Notes: generated by a model from the sequence alone, not told the origin. 64,000 nt of DNA from Glomus cerebriforme (GCA_003550305.1 QKYT01000185.1:44003-108002), one strand, 5' to 3'; numbered from the stretch's first letter, positions 24,630-37,050 are shown. A program made the numbers and translations.

Positions 24630-25865
24630 ATGGCTATACCTGTTGAAGAATGGTATTATGAAGTCCCAATAGTTACAAGAACATATGTGACTGCTGCTGT
24701 ATTAACAAGCTTAGCAGTGGTATGTAAAGTATTTTTTTAATATTCGAAAAAAAAACTCATTAATAATTATAAACAATTTAATTTTATTTTATTTTTTTTG
24801 ATTCAGCAAGTTGGTTTTGTAAATCAATTTCAACTTTATTTCGCTTTCGATAAAACTTTTTATGATCGGCAGGTAAAATTAGTTTCAAAGTTTTTATTTA
24901 AAAATTTCATGTACATGTTTTTACATGTTTTTATTTATTAATTTTGTTGTTTTTTTAAAAAAAATTTATTCTTGTTAGTTCTGGCGGTTGTTTTCAACAT
25001 TCTTATATTTTGGACCATTTTCACTTGATTTCCTATATCATATGTTTTTTCTGTATCCTTTTAAATAATTCGAATTAAAAAAAATTTTCACATTGTAATT
25101 ACAATATTTAATCCTTAATAATAAATTTATTTATTGTTGAAAATAATTAGAGTAAGATATAGCAGGATGTTAGAAGAAGGATCATTTCGTAATCGACCGG
25201 CCGATTACTTTTGGTTACTTTTCTTATCATCAATAGCACTATTAGTAAGTATCATTAAATAATTTGTATCTTATAATTTAATATTAGCATTCTTTATTTA
25301 CTTATTTAAAATTTGTTTTTTTTTTTTTGATATATAAAGCTTTTATCACCACTATCCAATGTGCCATTTCTTGGATATTCACTTGCATTTACTTTAGTAT
25401 ATATATGGTCAAGAAGAAACCCTTTTATAAGATTAAATTTCATTGGATTATTTGTATTCAGTGCACCATTTTTACCTTGGGTATTACTTGGATTTTCATT
25501 ATTATTAAATAATCATTTTCCAATGAGTGATATGATGGGCATTGCTGTTGGCCATATTTATTATTTCTTTGAAGATGTTTGGCCATTAGAAAGAAATAGT
25601 GGTGGCAGACGTTGGTTAAAAACTCCTCGAATAATGTAAGTTTTAATTGATTTTTATTAAAGAAATAGAGAACATTAATTTACACTTCTAATTCTTTTCT
25701 TTTAGTGTAAGATTGTTTGAAGGAATTCAAGAAAATCCCCCCGTGATACAAGAAGAATTATTTGCTGATAACGAATTTAATAATATTCCTAATACTGTAG
25801 AAAATCAACCTGGATTAACAGAAGGTGAAATACCTCCTGATCAACAACCACCGAGATCAAGGTAA
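24630..25865 (+). CDS. Derlin (Der1-like rhomboid pseudoprotease), ER-associated degradation
   Basis: Polytopic ER-membrane protein of the retrotranslocation machinery. Six exons join in phase: 24630-24719, 24807-24872, 24979-25052, 25151-25244, 25340-25635 and 25706-25865, giving 259 residues. The start [19 protein letters not shown] matches the derlin N-terminus ('P.....Y..IP.VTR.W'). Then come [41 protein letters not shown] (with the YSR signature), [12 protein letters not shown] and hydrophobic membrane segments throughout. The tail is polar ([12 protein letters not shown]) and lacks an obvious SHP box for p97/Cdc48 binding. An alternative splice at 25861 would change only the last residue. 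Confidence 0.93.
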
Positions 25866-26215
25866 ATATTATTATCAAAAATGCATGATATATACGTGTA
25901 TATTAATCAAATGATTATTATGTAGTTGATTATTTAACGGCACAAAAATGGATCGAATATCTTAATTGGTTAGGAATAGAATATTTATTATGTAAAATTA
26001 GTATAATGTAGCATCTTTATAAGTAATAATTTCATGTAATTTTCTATCACTTAATAATTAGAATTAGATTGTGATTAAAAGAATATAAATATAATAATCA
26101 TAATTAAATTTATTTAAAAAAAATAATTTAAATAATATACAAAATACCAACCCTATTTAATTTAAGTATTTACGTATCGACAAAATGTTACCGTCATTTA
26201 CTGTCATTAATAAAT
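25866..26215. other. Convergent 3' spacer, derlin and VPS41
   Basis: AT-rich 350 bases shared by two convergent 3' ends. AATAAA-like words occur, but no single terminator can be chosen. Confidence 0.5.
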
Positions 26216-29200
26216 TTAAAGTCTTAATGGAACCATTGGTGGCATTCCATCATCATCTCTTGATCCACTTTGAGCATGCCCTCGAACAAATCCACGAATT
26301 GGTGTTCTATTTGTTCCCATTTTCTTTTCCTTTTGTTTGTCATGGGTATGTTCTGCATCGTTACAAATTGGGCATTTTGGTGGTTTACTCAAAGATCTAA
26401 GCACTGTAGTATGTCGAACTTTGGATCCAACTAAAGCCCTTCCGCTGATTTCCGGTGGGGTAGGTAAAGTCTCATCAGTTAAAAGACATGCTTCATGAAA
26501 AGCATGACGACAAAAGAATATAATCGTTGTTGAAACTGAATCGGTGGTAGCTTTAAATAATAGGATTTCATTAATAAATTTAAAAAATTATTGCGAATAA
26601 TTGAATACTTACCATCTTTAATTATAGGGTTAGAACAAATAGAACAGGTTAAATCATCTATAATAAAAACAAATTTTAATAAATGAAATACTCCAAATGC
26701 TATATCTGAATTTATTATATACAAACCTCCACACACAATGCCACGTTTTTGCGCTTTATGCAGTTGATTGGCCATAGATACACTATCACTAACTAATATT
26801 TTCTGACATCCTTCCCTCAATGATGCCTAATTCAAAACATTTAATTTAATATAAATAAAATAATAAATAAATATGCGGAAATATAATATATATTAATTTA
26901 TCTAGAAACCTGTAAATTGAAGTCTTGAAGAACTTTAATTAGTGCATCTTTAAGACCAGGAATTTCTTTCCCATTGGGAATTCTTCTAATCAACCGTATT
27001 GGATCAATATTAGCACCACCGAGATTTTCCAATAAACCAATTATGAATTCTGTATACAATTAGGTAAGAAAAAAATTTTTTAATCGAAAATCGTACATAT
27101 AATATCATAACTTTAAATAAAAAAAATTACTTGGTTTGTCTAATGAATATGTCAATAAATCTTCCCATAATCTATCATCATCTTGCTCTTTAGCAAAATC
27201 AATTGCCTAGAATATTTAAAAGTATAAATTGTCAGCTATTTCAAAAAATAAATAATTTGCCATAATATTATCAAGTGACTTACTCGCTGAACATTATTTA
27301 ATCTTTTAATAATTAACATAAGCGCCTGTTTATTATTGCCCATGCGACCAAGTATAAATACCATTTCTGGGACTAGATCTCTCTGTTCACATATTTTATA
27401 TGCCTTAAAATAAAAAAAAAAATAAATAAATTAAAAACAAATAAAAAATTAATAATTTAATATTTGACTTTAAAATATCAATTTGATAAATAATTAAGTC
27501 ACGAGATTCATACTTGTTCCAAAGAATAATAATTGCTAGACTTCAAGAATTCTATCAATCTATCATAATCATATTCAGCATATAACTCAACCTGAAGGTC
27601 ATGAAATTCGTAGCCTGCATGATGATCCTTCATAAATAGGGCATCTAAATATATATGCAGAAAATAAGGTTGTTTTTCCAGCTGACGTACGACATGTGAT
27701 ATCTAATTTAATGAATAATATAAATAATAAAATAAAGTAAGATCTTAAAGTCAAAATCCATAAGTGCATCGATGATTTAGAATCTTTACCGTAATATGTT
27801 CAGTATTTTCTACTAATAATTGCACTGCTTTCATATCAGTAGGTTTCTTTCGTCTAATTCTGGGCTTTATTTTACTTGGATCTTGATTCAATTTTGCGAT
27901 CTCCGCCTCTTCCGCTTTCTTAACTTCTGCAAACAAATGTTGATCAAATTCCATAAGTAATATAACTTTATCTTGGATTGCCGAAAATAAACTGTGCTCT
28001 CGTATTAAATCAAAAACATTAGGTCTACGCAATCGAAGGTTAAATTCAAGAGCTTTATCTGGTTGATCACCATATGCATATCTGAAATAGGAATCCAACA
28101 AATTAATACCACTTGTAAATATCATTTCGTAAATAAAATAAATAATTTACGATATCATACAATTCGGCTAAGCACTCCATCAAAACTTCATTGTTTTGTT
28201 CTTTTTCAAAGATATCTTCAACAAGTACAATAACACTTTGTACGTTATAAATTTCCGGTGGCCAGCTCGTTATTGTATATAATAAAGCCTTAAAATTAAA
28301 AGGACACATTATATTATTAAACTATTTATCTGAAATTTTAATAAAATTATAATTTTTATCAAAAGTTTATTACCTTATGATCATAATTTAAGAAATGAGC
28401 CAAGACCATTTCGTAAACCGTGCTACTAAGTTGTGGGTTCGTAAACGGTATATAAGGAGTAATTTCCTAAATAAATTATAGTAAATAAGTTAGAAGAACG
28501 ATAGAAGCGAATTATAATTAAATTGTTTAAATATTTACGTGTAATTGTCTCAAATTTGCAAACATAAAGACCCATTTTTCCCATAGCTCAGCATCATTCT
28601 TAAGGATCCTGTTACAATTTTCTGCGGCTTTTGTATATTCCTCTAATGAATGAATGAATTGTATATTAAGTAAATTAATTTGAAAGTAGAAATAAAAAAC
28701 AATAATTTATTATATAAGATTACATACCTTCTTCAATCAAATAAGTCAAATACCTCTCACCGAGATCTGTTAAATTGTAGACTTTACTTCCACCCCAAGC
28801 TTGAGCTTCTTGTAGTGATAATAGTGCTTCTTCGTATCTTGAACGTTCTAATAACCAACCTATATGATCGTCCAAATCCCGAGGTTTTGCAAGAACGAGA
28901 TCTTTAGGGCTGACAACATAAAACATATCTTCCGAAGGAAAATAATCAAGCTCATAATCATTCGCTTGATAATGTTGATAACCATGTAGTGACAATGCGT
29001 CGGTCGAAATTTCTTCATTATACGAATTGATAATGCGTAACTCTGGGCGTTTGGCACGCTATAAATAGCATAAGTAAATAAACTATTATTACATTGAAAT
29101 CTTGAATGTTTGATAAAATAATACACACAAGTCTTCCGTGTTGAAATGGATCATCCGTATTTGTATCTTGTGTAATTTCACCAGTAAGGTATGCTAAGAC

Positions 29201-30632
29201 AAGCGTCATATCGTTAAATGGCGCTATGCCACACACAATAAACTCAGTCTGAAACCTATAATTATTTAATAATGGATATAAATATAATCTAATAAACAAA
29301 AAAAAAACCAAATAGCCTTACATAGAAACTTCAACATATTGAGTTGGTCGACCAGGCTGAACTTCATGCTTAGCATATTCCTAAATAAGTATACAGAAAA
29401 AGAGATTAAGTTTAAATTCAATAATTACTATTAATTTATTACTTACCTTAACAACAGCGGTTTGAATAAAATTTGCCCAACCGATTAGCAATGTGGTTTC
29501 ATTGTGCCATGTAAGGTTGCAACGATATAAATCAGCTCGAGGACTTCCTGATGGACGTTTGATATATGTAATCCTTTGTTGTGTTTGGGTATTGTAAATT
29601 TTTACACCCTACAAATGAACAATAATTTGTTTGAATATAACTTGTAAAAAATACATCGATAGAATAAAACCATTAACTAATATATACCTCGTCATTAGCA
29701 TAGGCAATTAGCGATCCTTTCCACCTTACGGCACCAATCGGACCTTCTCCAGAATGTTGAAGTACTGTGTCTTGTTTTTGACCAAACCATCCTACAGGTG
29801 TCACAAGGGCTAGATGAATTATTATTGCTATTCATTAAAAAATCAAGAAAAAAAACATATATACTAGTATGAGAAGAAATAAAATAAATGAATTTTCTTA
29901 CCTTTCTCGTTCAGGTTTAATACACCCGACATACCACCACAAACAAATCTTTGGGTATCTTTTCTATGATAATCAGGATCAAGCGAAATACATTTAAGAG
30001 GTCGACGATAATTAAAGACTTGTGGTTTTGTATCATTATATAAACTGTGAATAACGACTTTTCCTATAATGTACGTAATAAATACGTTTAGATCGCATTA
30101 TATTTTGATAAAAGAAATTCAGATTGAAAAAAAATAGAGACCATCTAAAGATGCACTAGCGACATATTCTCCTGACACTTCAATGGCAATGTCTGTTACT
30201 GAAGCTACATGCGATGATAAACTTTTGTTTAGATTGCCATCAAAATCGAGTATTAAGACAGCTCCATTGTGCGTTCCAAGAGCCTTTATAAATAGACATT
30301 GGTGAAGAATTAACAATATGAATAAAATCAATTCTAAACACCAATCAATTTGCCAACCTTAAAATACATACTACAAATCTTTCTGACACAGACATTGCAC
30401 TCGCGGCATCTTTTTTCAATAACTCGCTAACATCAGCTTCAAGACGTTTATATTTCAACTTTGGTTCTTCCTCTTCAATCGATTCTTCTTCTGTTGTGGA
30501 TCCCTCCTCCTCCTCATCGTCATCGGTTTCAGCTTCTGAAGTATCTCTTTCTTCTTCAGCTATTTCGTCTTCGGTGCTTTCATTTTCTTCATTTTGTGGC
30601 TGTTGTTGTATAACTTCTTCATTTTGGTCCAT
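26216..30632 (-). CDS. VPS41: VPS41, HOPS tethering-complex subunit
   Basis: HOPS tethers late endosomes, AP-3 vesicles and vacuoles before SNARE fusion. The start ATG at 30632 opens a very acidic N-terminus (residues about 5-65, DDDEEEEGSTTEEE). A WD40-like beta-propeller follows (ALGTHNGAVLILDFDGN, GEYVASASLDG, CGGMSGVLNLNEK, IGAVRWKGSLIAYANDEGVKI). The middle is a clathrin-heavy-chain-type helical solenoid (for example RYEEALLSLQEAQAWGG, FNLRLRRPNVFDLIREH, AVQLLVENTEHI). The C-terminus is a RING-like zinc domain, CSICSNPI...FFCRHAFHEACLL...CPICNDAEH, the hallmark of VPS41. A tail of about 45 residues ends in PMVPLRL. The gene is cut by more than ten short introns; the exon series was followed but not every boundary was fixed. 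Confidence 0.93.
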
Positions 30633-31219
30633 GTTTAAAGATAAAGTGGAAAAACATATATAACAGATTAACAACAGATTAAGATCATTTTTGGTGACAT
30701 CATTATGCAACTAGGTCACAAATCGGGCTATGTAAAATTTGAGGCGCAGCAAGTAGACATTCATTCGAGATCATGAATTTATTTTTATTTCTGAAGAATC
30801 TATCAGTATATTTTCTCGTGTATGATTTTTAATTAATATAATTTATCATATGAAATATGTTCACTCCAAAGTGTTTTGCACCCTAATGAATAACATATGG
30901 AATCTGTCAGTTTGGTTGGTTTCGGGAGTTGCGGAAGTCATAGCTGCCCAGAATTTAAATTCTGACAAAAAGAAGTTGATAGCAATCCCAATATATTCAA
31001 TTCCAGCCTGACATCTCTGAATAAAATTGAGTAGTCATGTTTATTGTAGAGTATCTGCAAGAATTCAGATCTAATAAATCTATTTTAAACTATTTATTAA
31101 ACAAAATAAAAAAAAAGCATTTTTCTTATATATAATTTTGATAAATTAATAAATATAAAATTATGTAATAAAAATCACATGATGCGGTGAAATTAACCTC
31201 TGGTAAATTATTTAAAAAT

Positions 31220-31255
31220 CCCCCCCCCCCCCGGTTAATTATTTTTAAATTAACC
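31220..31255. repeat. C13 tract next to a perfect palindrome
   Basis: Thirteen consecutive C (31220-31232) run into GGTTAATT-7-AATTAACC (31233-31255). This is the longest G/C homopolymer that I saw in an otherwise AT-rich window. Confidence 0.85.
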
Positions 31256-31352
31256 TCCAGTGAAATTCACTCTGGTGAAATCCTAAAATAAAATTATAAT
31301 ATTAAATTTCATATACATGTGATTATAAAACAAAAACCTTGCTATAAGCACA

Positions 31353-31402
31353 CTCCTTTATAGTCACAGCATGAGAGGTGTGATTATAAGGAGGTTGATT
31401 GT
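31353..31402. mobile_element. Probable terminus of a pogo/Tigger-like small element
   Basis: CTCCTTTATAGTCACA (31353-31368) and TGTGATTATAAGGAG (31379-31393) form an imperfect inverted repeat. The outer minus-strand reading TACAATCAACCTCCTTATAA resembles pogo-type ends such as TACAGTCAAAG...CGTTATA at 38708. The partner end was not found. Confidence 0.3.
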
Positions 31403-31971
31403 ATTACATTAAATCTTGAAAAATGTTATGTGTAATGATGTAATATAATCGGCTAACAATTTTGTACTACATCTTAATTGCATATATATGGGTAAATACA
31501 ATATGCAAAAAAAAATCTTTTTACTATCTTCAAGTATCTTAACCCCACAAACAGTAATGAAAAATTTATTATCAAATGAATCATTTGGTAGGTTAAAAGT
31601 TTTAACCATGTTATGTTATTTCTGTGATTATTCTAAGCTGTTTTCTACATTTGCAGAATATTTTCAGTACTTTATAAAAAATCCAACCATGTAAAAAGAA
31701 AAGGACTTTCTCTTATGGTTGGAAGAAAATGGTAAAGATCTGTTCATAAGAAGTAGAATATACCAAGAGTGATAAATGAAATGGCACAATAGTTTTTTGA
31801 ATTCCCTAAAAACTGTCATTTTCCATTGCCAATGTTTTTTAGATAACATTGTGCAAGTAGTCAAGAAAAACTTCAATTTGTAATCTTGTACTATATTTGC
31901 AATAAAAAAAGCAGTTTCTTTTAATAGAAATTTGGTAAGTATTTGTGTCTCTTTCTTATGAAAGTGGGCAT

Positions 31972-32178
31972 AAATGTTACAACTAAACAGATCATATGGG
32001 AGTTTGGACTTTAAGACATCTCTTCTTACGAAACAATTGACTAACTTATACAAGTAGTCACCTTGGATGTGTGGTAGAGATTGTAACTGAACAGACTGTA
32101 TAGAAGTTTGGGCTTTAGGGCATCTCTTTTGCTTACGTGCTTGAGAGATATTTGGCCAGCTTGTATAAGTGATCACTC
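31972..32178. repeat. Diverged tandem duplication, unit about 100 bases
   Basis: The block at about 31975-32065 (ACAACTAAACAGATC, GGACTTTAAGACATCTCTTC, CTTATACAAGTAGTCACC) recurs at about 32080-32178 (GTAACTGAACAGACTG, GGGCTTTAGGGCATCTCTTT, CTTGTATAAGTGATCACT). On the minus strand both copies are open in the same frame, so it may derive from a repeat-containing protein. Confidence 0.6.
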
Positions 32179-32785
32179 TTCAGCATACAACTGCTTATTT
32201 TTTTCAGATTCTATTCAATATTTATCATTTTCAGTTATTATAATGTATCTAACTCTTTTTAAAAAAAGGTACTGAATGATGTTTCTGAATGATGGATGCA
32301 ATGAAAACTTAAGAGTTTTAAAGAACAAGAGGAATTAATTATAGCTTAGGATTCACTATCTCAAATTAATTAAATGTGATGTGGTATTACTGTAAGTCAT
32401 TAAAATAAACTTATTTAAATTAAATAATAAAAAATAAATAGATTGAGTAAACAGCAGCTTAGAATAATCAAATACAGAAGAGATTTTGGAAAGTTAGTGA
32501 AGATGGTACAAAGCATGTAAATAAATGCGATCTTGACAAAGAATGATATTAAGTTTGTGTGTTATATTTTATGATATTGACCTTTATTTCTATAGAAATT
32601 AAATAACAAAACTATCACTTTTTTTCAAAAGTCACTCTGAAAATTTGGATGAGCAAAATATCCTTAGTAAAACTAACAATGAGAAGAATGAGATATTGTA
32701 TTTTAATTAAAATGAATCGTTCAGCTATCACTTTTAAAATTAGGGTATATATTCTTTATCTTGCTTTCACTCTTTGTAGATTATT

Positions 32786-33905
32786 CATCGAATAGAAAAA
32801 CATAAGCGAAATGAATTTTCTTATTGCCTTAATTATAATGCAGAGGTAAATATAACAATACATTAAATTTGTTATTATAATGGATAAACAATACTTATAT
32901 ATTTTTTTATTCTTTAGATTAATAACTTTAGCTCAACCATATTTTGTCTGTTTTGCAAAACAAAAATTATATCATCTGAAGAGCTTGATTATGATGAGAT
33001 GGATGAAAAAAGTATCACAGGTAATGGAGATGAAGACGAGGATATGCTTCCAAAAGTAAATAAAATTGCCTTTTCATATGCTTATTATTCTATTCCAGAT
33101 TCTTCAAAATTGCAGTTGAGTACGAATAAAATAGTGGAGAATGTTTTCTTTGCCAAAGACATGGACTATGAACAATAAGTTTCTTAAATATTAAATTCTT
33201 TTTATCTTATCATTCATAATACTGATATATTATTAGCTATATTCATTTATATATTGTTGACTTTAATAATGAGAATATCAAAGTATTGTTTACCGATATA
33301 GAGTGGAAAGAATTAACTGAAAATCAAAATTGGAGTTCTATCTGTTCCAAGTAATATTATAAAAAAAATGGCAAGATATGGAAAAAAACTACATATAACC
33401 GTGATGATGATATATCTTAAAAATAAAAAATGATATGATATTTATAAACATTTTAATTAAGAATAGATTCAGATGAATATGTGAACACTTTGTAATTTGT
33501 ATGAAAATGTAGATTTTCCACATATATTAATTTTTGTATGAAAGACATGCAATTAAAAATTGATATTAAGAGGTTTTAACTAGACTTTCACTAACATAAA
33601 CAATTTAACTTTATATTTCTTTTAACAGCTTATTTCTTATTTTTTGTAGAAAAGATGCATCATCGGTAAGTAGTGCAAACAGAAAAAATTATAATCGGCA
33701 AGCAAACACAAGAAAACTTATCAGCCGTAAAATTGATAGAATCATTTATAATATTGACAAAAAACTTAAAATCAGAACTATTGAAGCTGCAAGATCTTTC
33801 TTGAATGTTTCAGACTAAAAATACCTTCTCGAAGCATTCAAAATGTCTAAAACTCTTTGAGATATGTATACTGATCTAATGATTGCTGCAAATTATGAAT
33901 AATAA
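32786..33905 (+). pseudogene. Degenerate multi-exon coding remnant
   Basis: Codon-like blocks lie on the plus strand but are broken by stops and frame shifts: HKRNEFSYCLNYNAE, then after an intron-like gap INNFSSTIFCLFCKTK...SSEELDYDEMDE, later HLYIVDFNNENIKVLFTDIE, then RKNYNRQANTRKLISRKIDR and RTIEAARSFLNVSD followed by an in-frame stop. Codon use resembles that of neighbouring genes. I do not recognise the family; a relic of a repeated or mobile family is likely, given the setting. Confidence 0.35.
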
Positions 33906-34537
33906 AAAGCAAACAAATTTCAGGTCATTGGAATTATACATCTTAGGACATGGATTCAATTTGTAAGATTGTGATGTACTGGTATTCTATTTGTATTTTC
34001 TGTAAAGATCTTAGATCTTTCAATATGAATAGCAAGTTCTTGAAAGAAACAGTAAAATCATTTCTAAAATTTTTAGTAGCAATATATCAATACAAGATAA
34101 GAAAAGCTTATTGATATAATTGTAATTTTGTTCTTTAATCATTTTCATAGTTAATTATTAAGGACATCCTATAAGTCTTGAATATCTGGAATAACAATAA
34201 TAATAGATTAGAAAATGACTTGAAAAATGAATTTATAAAAGCTAGCCAAAGTTCTATATTATTACCTATATCTACAGTTAAATTTTTTGCCAATAATACC
34301 AAAATCCCAAGAAAGTCAAAGAAAAAAAAGCCAGTTAAAAAGAGAAGATTAAATAAAAACTAAATTATATTTTATGATGGCAGTTTTGTTTTAATTTTTA
34401 ATCAAATGGCAATCATGTTAACACATATCATGTGATAATCATAATATATTTTATATTGTGCATATCAATAAAATTTATGGAATAATAAAAAAAGTTTGGT
34501 TTCCTGTGAAACTGGTATACTAAATTTTTTATGAATA
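33906..34537. other. Repeat-island sequence before the Tc1/mariner-like element
   Basis: A short frame at 34178-34363 ends in a very basic stretch (PRKSKKKKPVKKRRLNKN). It may be the last piece of the upstream degenerate gene, but it lacks any other support. Confidence 0.3.
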
Positions 34538-35396
34538 CAGTGGACAAAAAAAGTAATCAGAATTGCAAAAAAATACAATAATTAAATAACCAATAATTAG
34601 AATTTTATGAAATTTTGCATATTTATTGTTAAATATGCAAATAAGATTTATATAAAATTTTAAGATTTTATCTTAGTTCCTTGTCTTATAATTATCATTT
34701 TAGTTTAAAAAAAAAAGTTGTCAAAATTTTAAGCTATAAAAAATACAAAAATTCAAATATAGCATGCAAATTAAAGTTTATTAAAAAACTAAACTATCAA
34801 AATTAAAGGTTCATATCATGCTAAATTATTCAAATTTTAGTCTTTAATATTAATTGAAAGAACTAAAATTCAAATTAAAGCTAAACAACAATAACAATTG
34901 TAAATTATTATAAAATCTATTAAATATTGGACCAATAATATATAAATATAAATAAAAAAAATCATTCTTTAAATATTTTAAAGATGTATTGATATTAATC
35001 TATTATTTTTAATTTTAAATTATTTTTGAGCCAACTTTAAATTTAATTTACCAAATAATTAACTAATTAAATTATAAAAAATTTTTTTTATTAAACCAAT
35101 AAAAGGATATATTTTATGTTTATAAAATTTTTATATGAATATACAGTCTAATTAATAAGATTTAGATGTAATATTAAACTTTGTTAAAATTTTTTCTTAC
35201 CTTAAATTTTGATATTTTTTTTTTTTAAATTAAATAATAACAATTGTAAATCAAGAAACTAAGATAAAATCTTGAAATTTTATATAAAACTTATTTGCAT
35301 ATTTAACAATAAATATGCAAAATTTCATACAATTTTAATTATTGATTATTTAATTATTACATTTTTTACAATTCTGATTACTTTTTTCATCTACTG
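34538..35396. mobile_element. 859-bp non-autonomous Tc1/mariner-like element (MITE)
   Basis: The ends are CAGTGGACAAAAAAAGTAATC (left) and, read on the minus strand from the right, CAGTAGATGAAAAAAGTAATC. Both are flanked by TA (34536-34537 and 35397-35398), as expected for Tc1/mariner target duplication. The inverted repeats stay similar for about 190 bases, with small differences. Each arm contains the hairpin TTTGCATATTTA-4-TAAATATGCAAA (left copy 34614-34641). The inside is AT-rich with no transposase frame, so it would need a transposase supplied in trans. Confidence 0.85.
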
Positions 35397-35637
35397 TACA
35401 TCATGTGAAAATGGTAAGTCTAAGCTGTCATAGTGACTCAAATCTAATTTAACCAAATCATGATATCAGCCAATCTACATACATGCATGTAAATATATAT
35501 GTATAGCATCTTTAGCTAAATCCTTTGGTCTCAAATATTATAATATACTTATTACAAATTGCTATAAATTATTGAAATTGCTATAAATTGTTAAATTACT
35601 ATAAATCACTAATAAAATGAAAATCATGTATCTTATT

Positions 35638-35823
35638 TCTACAATAGCTCCTAGGAACAAATGAAGATTATATAGTGTCTGAATTTTTGGTTAGATTTTG
35701 AAAGGCTCCTGAAGTAATTTAGAAATTATATAATCCTATTTCTACAATAGCTTTTAGAGACAAATAAAGATCATATAATTTATACTTCTATAGTGGTTCC
35801 TAGGATCAAATAAAGGTCATAAG
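35638..35823. repeat. Three diverged copies of a ~45-base unit
   Basis: TTCTACAATAGCTCCTAGGA, then TTCTACAATAGCTTTTAGAG, then TTCTATAGTGGTTCCTAGGA, each followed by (a/t)caaa(t)(g/a)aag(a/g)tca(t) text. Confidence 0.6.
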
Positions 35824-36125
35824 GCAACTGTTTTAAAAATCCTATTATTATCCTATTAATAAACATATAATATCTGATAAATCTAAATTAAAAAATAAAT
35901 AAAAGCATTAGTAAGTTATCAAAAAGAAAATAGATGTTTCTAATAATGTAAAACTAAAAAAATCTTATAAATATTATTAATGTTAAGACTACTTAAATAA
36001 ATCATAATAAATTAGTATTATTTGAGAGCTATAATGCTGACTAACTTTCTTTTGTTATAAGTAGTTAAGTATAAGTAATGCTAAAATACATACCATATTT
36101 CTCTAAAATTATGCAACATATATTT

Positions 36126-36225
36126 GAAGATCCAGGAGATTGAGGGAAGATTCAGATGAACTGGATGAAGGGTATTCACCTTGAAGGAAGATTCAGGAGG
36201 ACTGGTGGAAGAACTTTATTTGGTT
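36126..36225. repeat. Two copies of a GGAAGATTCAG-type unit
   Basis: GGGAAGATTCAGATGAACTG and AGGAAGATTCAGGAGGACTG occur about 50 bases apart, each followed by G(A/G)(T/G)GAAG. Confidence 0.5.
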
Positions 36226-36240
36226 TCTGACATTAGAATA

Positions 36241-36412
36241 TGGGGAGATTCAATTTGATTCAAAATTTTAAATCACAAATTGAATTCAAATCTCAGATTT
36301 GGATTTGGTATTGAATCAGAATTCGATTTAATTAGATTCAATTTGTTCAAATTGAATCTGAATCAAATTCGATTTGGTCAAATCAATTTGGATTCTGATT
36401 TATCGACCATGA
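36241..36412. repeat. AATTTGATTC word cluster, left
   Basis: Dense irregular repetition of AATTTGATTC and its complement GAATCAAATT gives many overlapping hairpins. It is related to the cluster at 36725-36910. Confidence 0.7.
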
Positions 36413-36539
36413 TTTTTTTTGTATCAATATGATAATATACGGATACAGCTTGCTAATTACCTTTATCTTTTCTATTATTTTTCAAAGAGAAGCTGTTAAT
36501 TTATTACTTTTTTTTAAATAAATTCATTAAAAACTTCTA

Positions 36540-36680
36540 ATTTCTCAATATTTTATTATATTTTTTCTGAAACACTCCTTTCTAATTCCTTAATTTCTCA
36601 ATATTTCTTCCTAATTTCTCAATACTTTTTTTTAATTTCTCATAATTTCTCAATACTCCTTTCTAATTTCTGTTTCTTAT
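36540..36680. repeat. TTTCTAATTTCTCAATA minisatellite
   Basis: At least five imperfect copies of a unit reading (C)TAATTTCTCAATA separated by T/C-rich spacers. Confidence 0.7.
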
Positions 36681-36724
36681 TAGTCTTTACTATAATCTAT
36701 AAGTATGGATATAATGGCATATTA

Positions 36725-36910
36725 TATTTGAATTCAAATCAGATCAGATTAAATTGAATTCAAATCAAATCTAAATCGAATCAAATTGAATTTGAATCGA
36801 ATCTGAATTGATTTGATTTGATTTGATTTGATCAAATTTTGAATCAAATTTAAATGATTTGTGATTTGATCAAATCAAATTTGAATTTGATTCAATTCAA
36901 TTCATGTGAA
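36725..36910. repeat. AATTTGATTC word cluster, right
   Basis: The same words as the left cluster, including GATTTG repeated four times in tandem near 36812-36832. With the left cluster it brackets about 310 bases, roughly in inverted orientation. Confidence 0.7.
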
Positions 36911-36929
36911 ACACTAGATACAGGTGACC

Positions 36930-37050
36930 TTCTTGGTTCTCAAAACTGATGTTTAAGGCTTCTTGCTAATCTAACATTAGTCTAATTGGAGCATAAGTAA
37001 CTTTCTCAATTCTTAAAACCTGATGTTCAAGGCTTCTCACTAACCTAATT
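36930..37050. repeat. Diverged tandem duplication, unit ~80 bases
   Basis: TTCTCAAAACTGATGTTTAA GGCTTCTTGCTAATCTAA is followed by TTCTTAAAACCTGATGTTCA AGGCTTCTCACTAACCTAAT. Confidence 0.65.

Larger units (their letters stand above)
30633..32785. other. Start of the gene-poor repeat island
   Basis: No supported intact gene. It contains a poly-C tract with a flanking palindrome, an inverted-repeat end and a diverged tandem duplication, each listed separately. Codon-like stretches on the minus strand at 31664-32176 are mostly the duplicated repeat. Confidence 0.5.

Noticed and set aside
25190..25205. CGACCGGCCGATTA in the derlin gene as another CCGG motif copy
   Set aside because: It lies in a conserved coding exon (NRPADYFW) and lacks the ATTATGA/CATTA flank.
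31664..32176. 170-codon minus-strand frame
   Set aside because: Mostly the diverged tandem duplication plus flanking repeat; no start context or domain. Kept only as a repeat and a finding.
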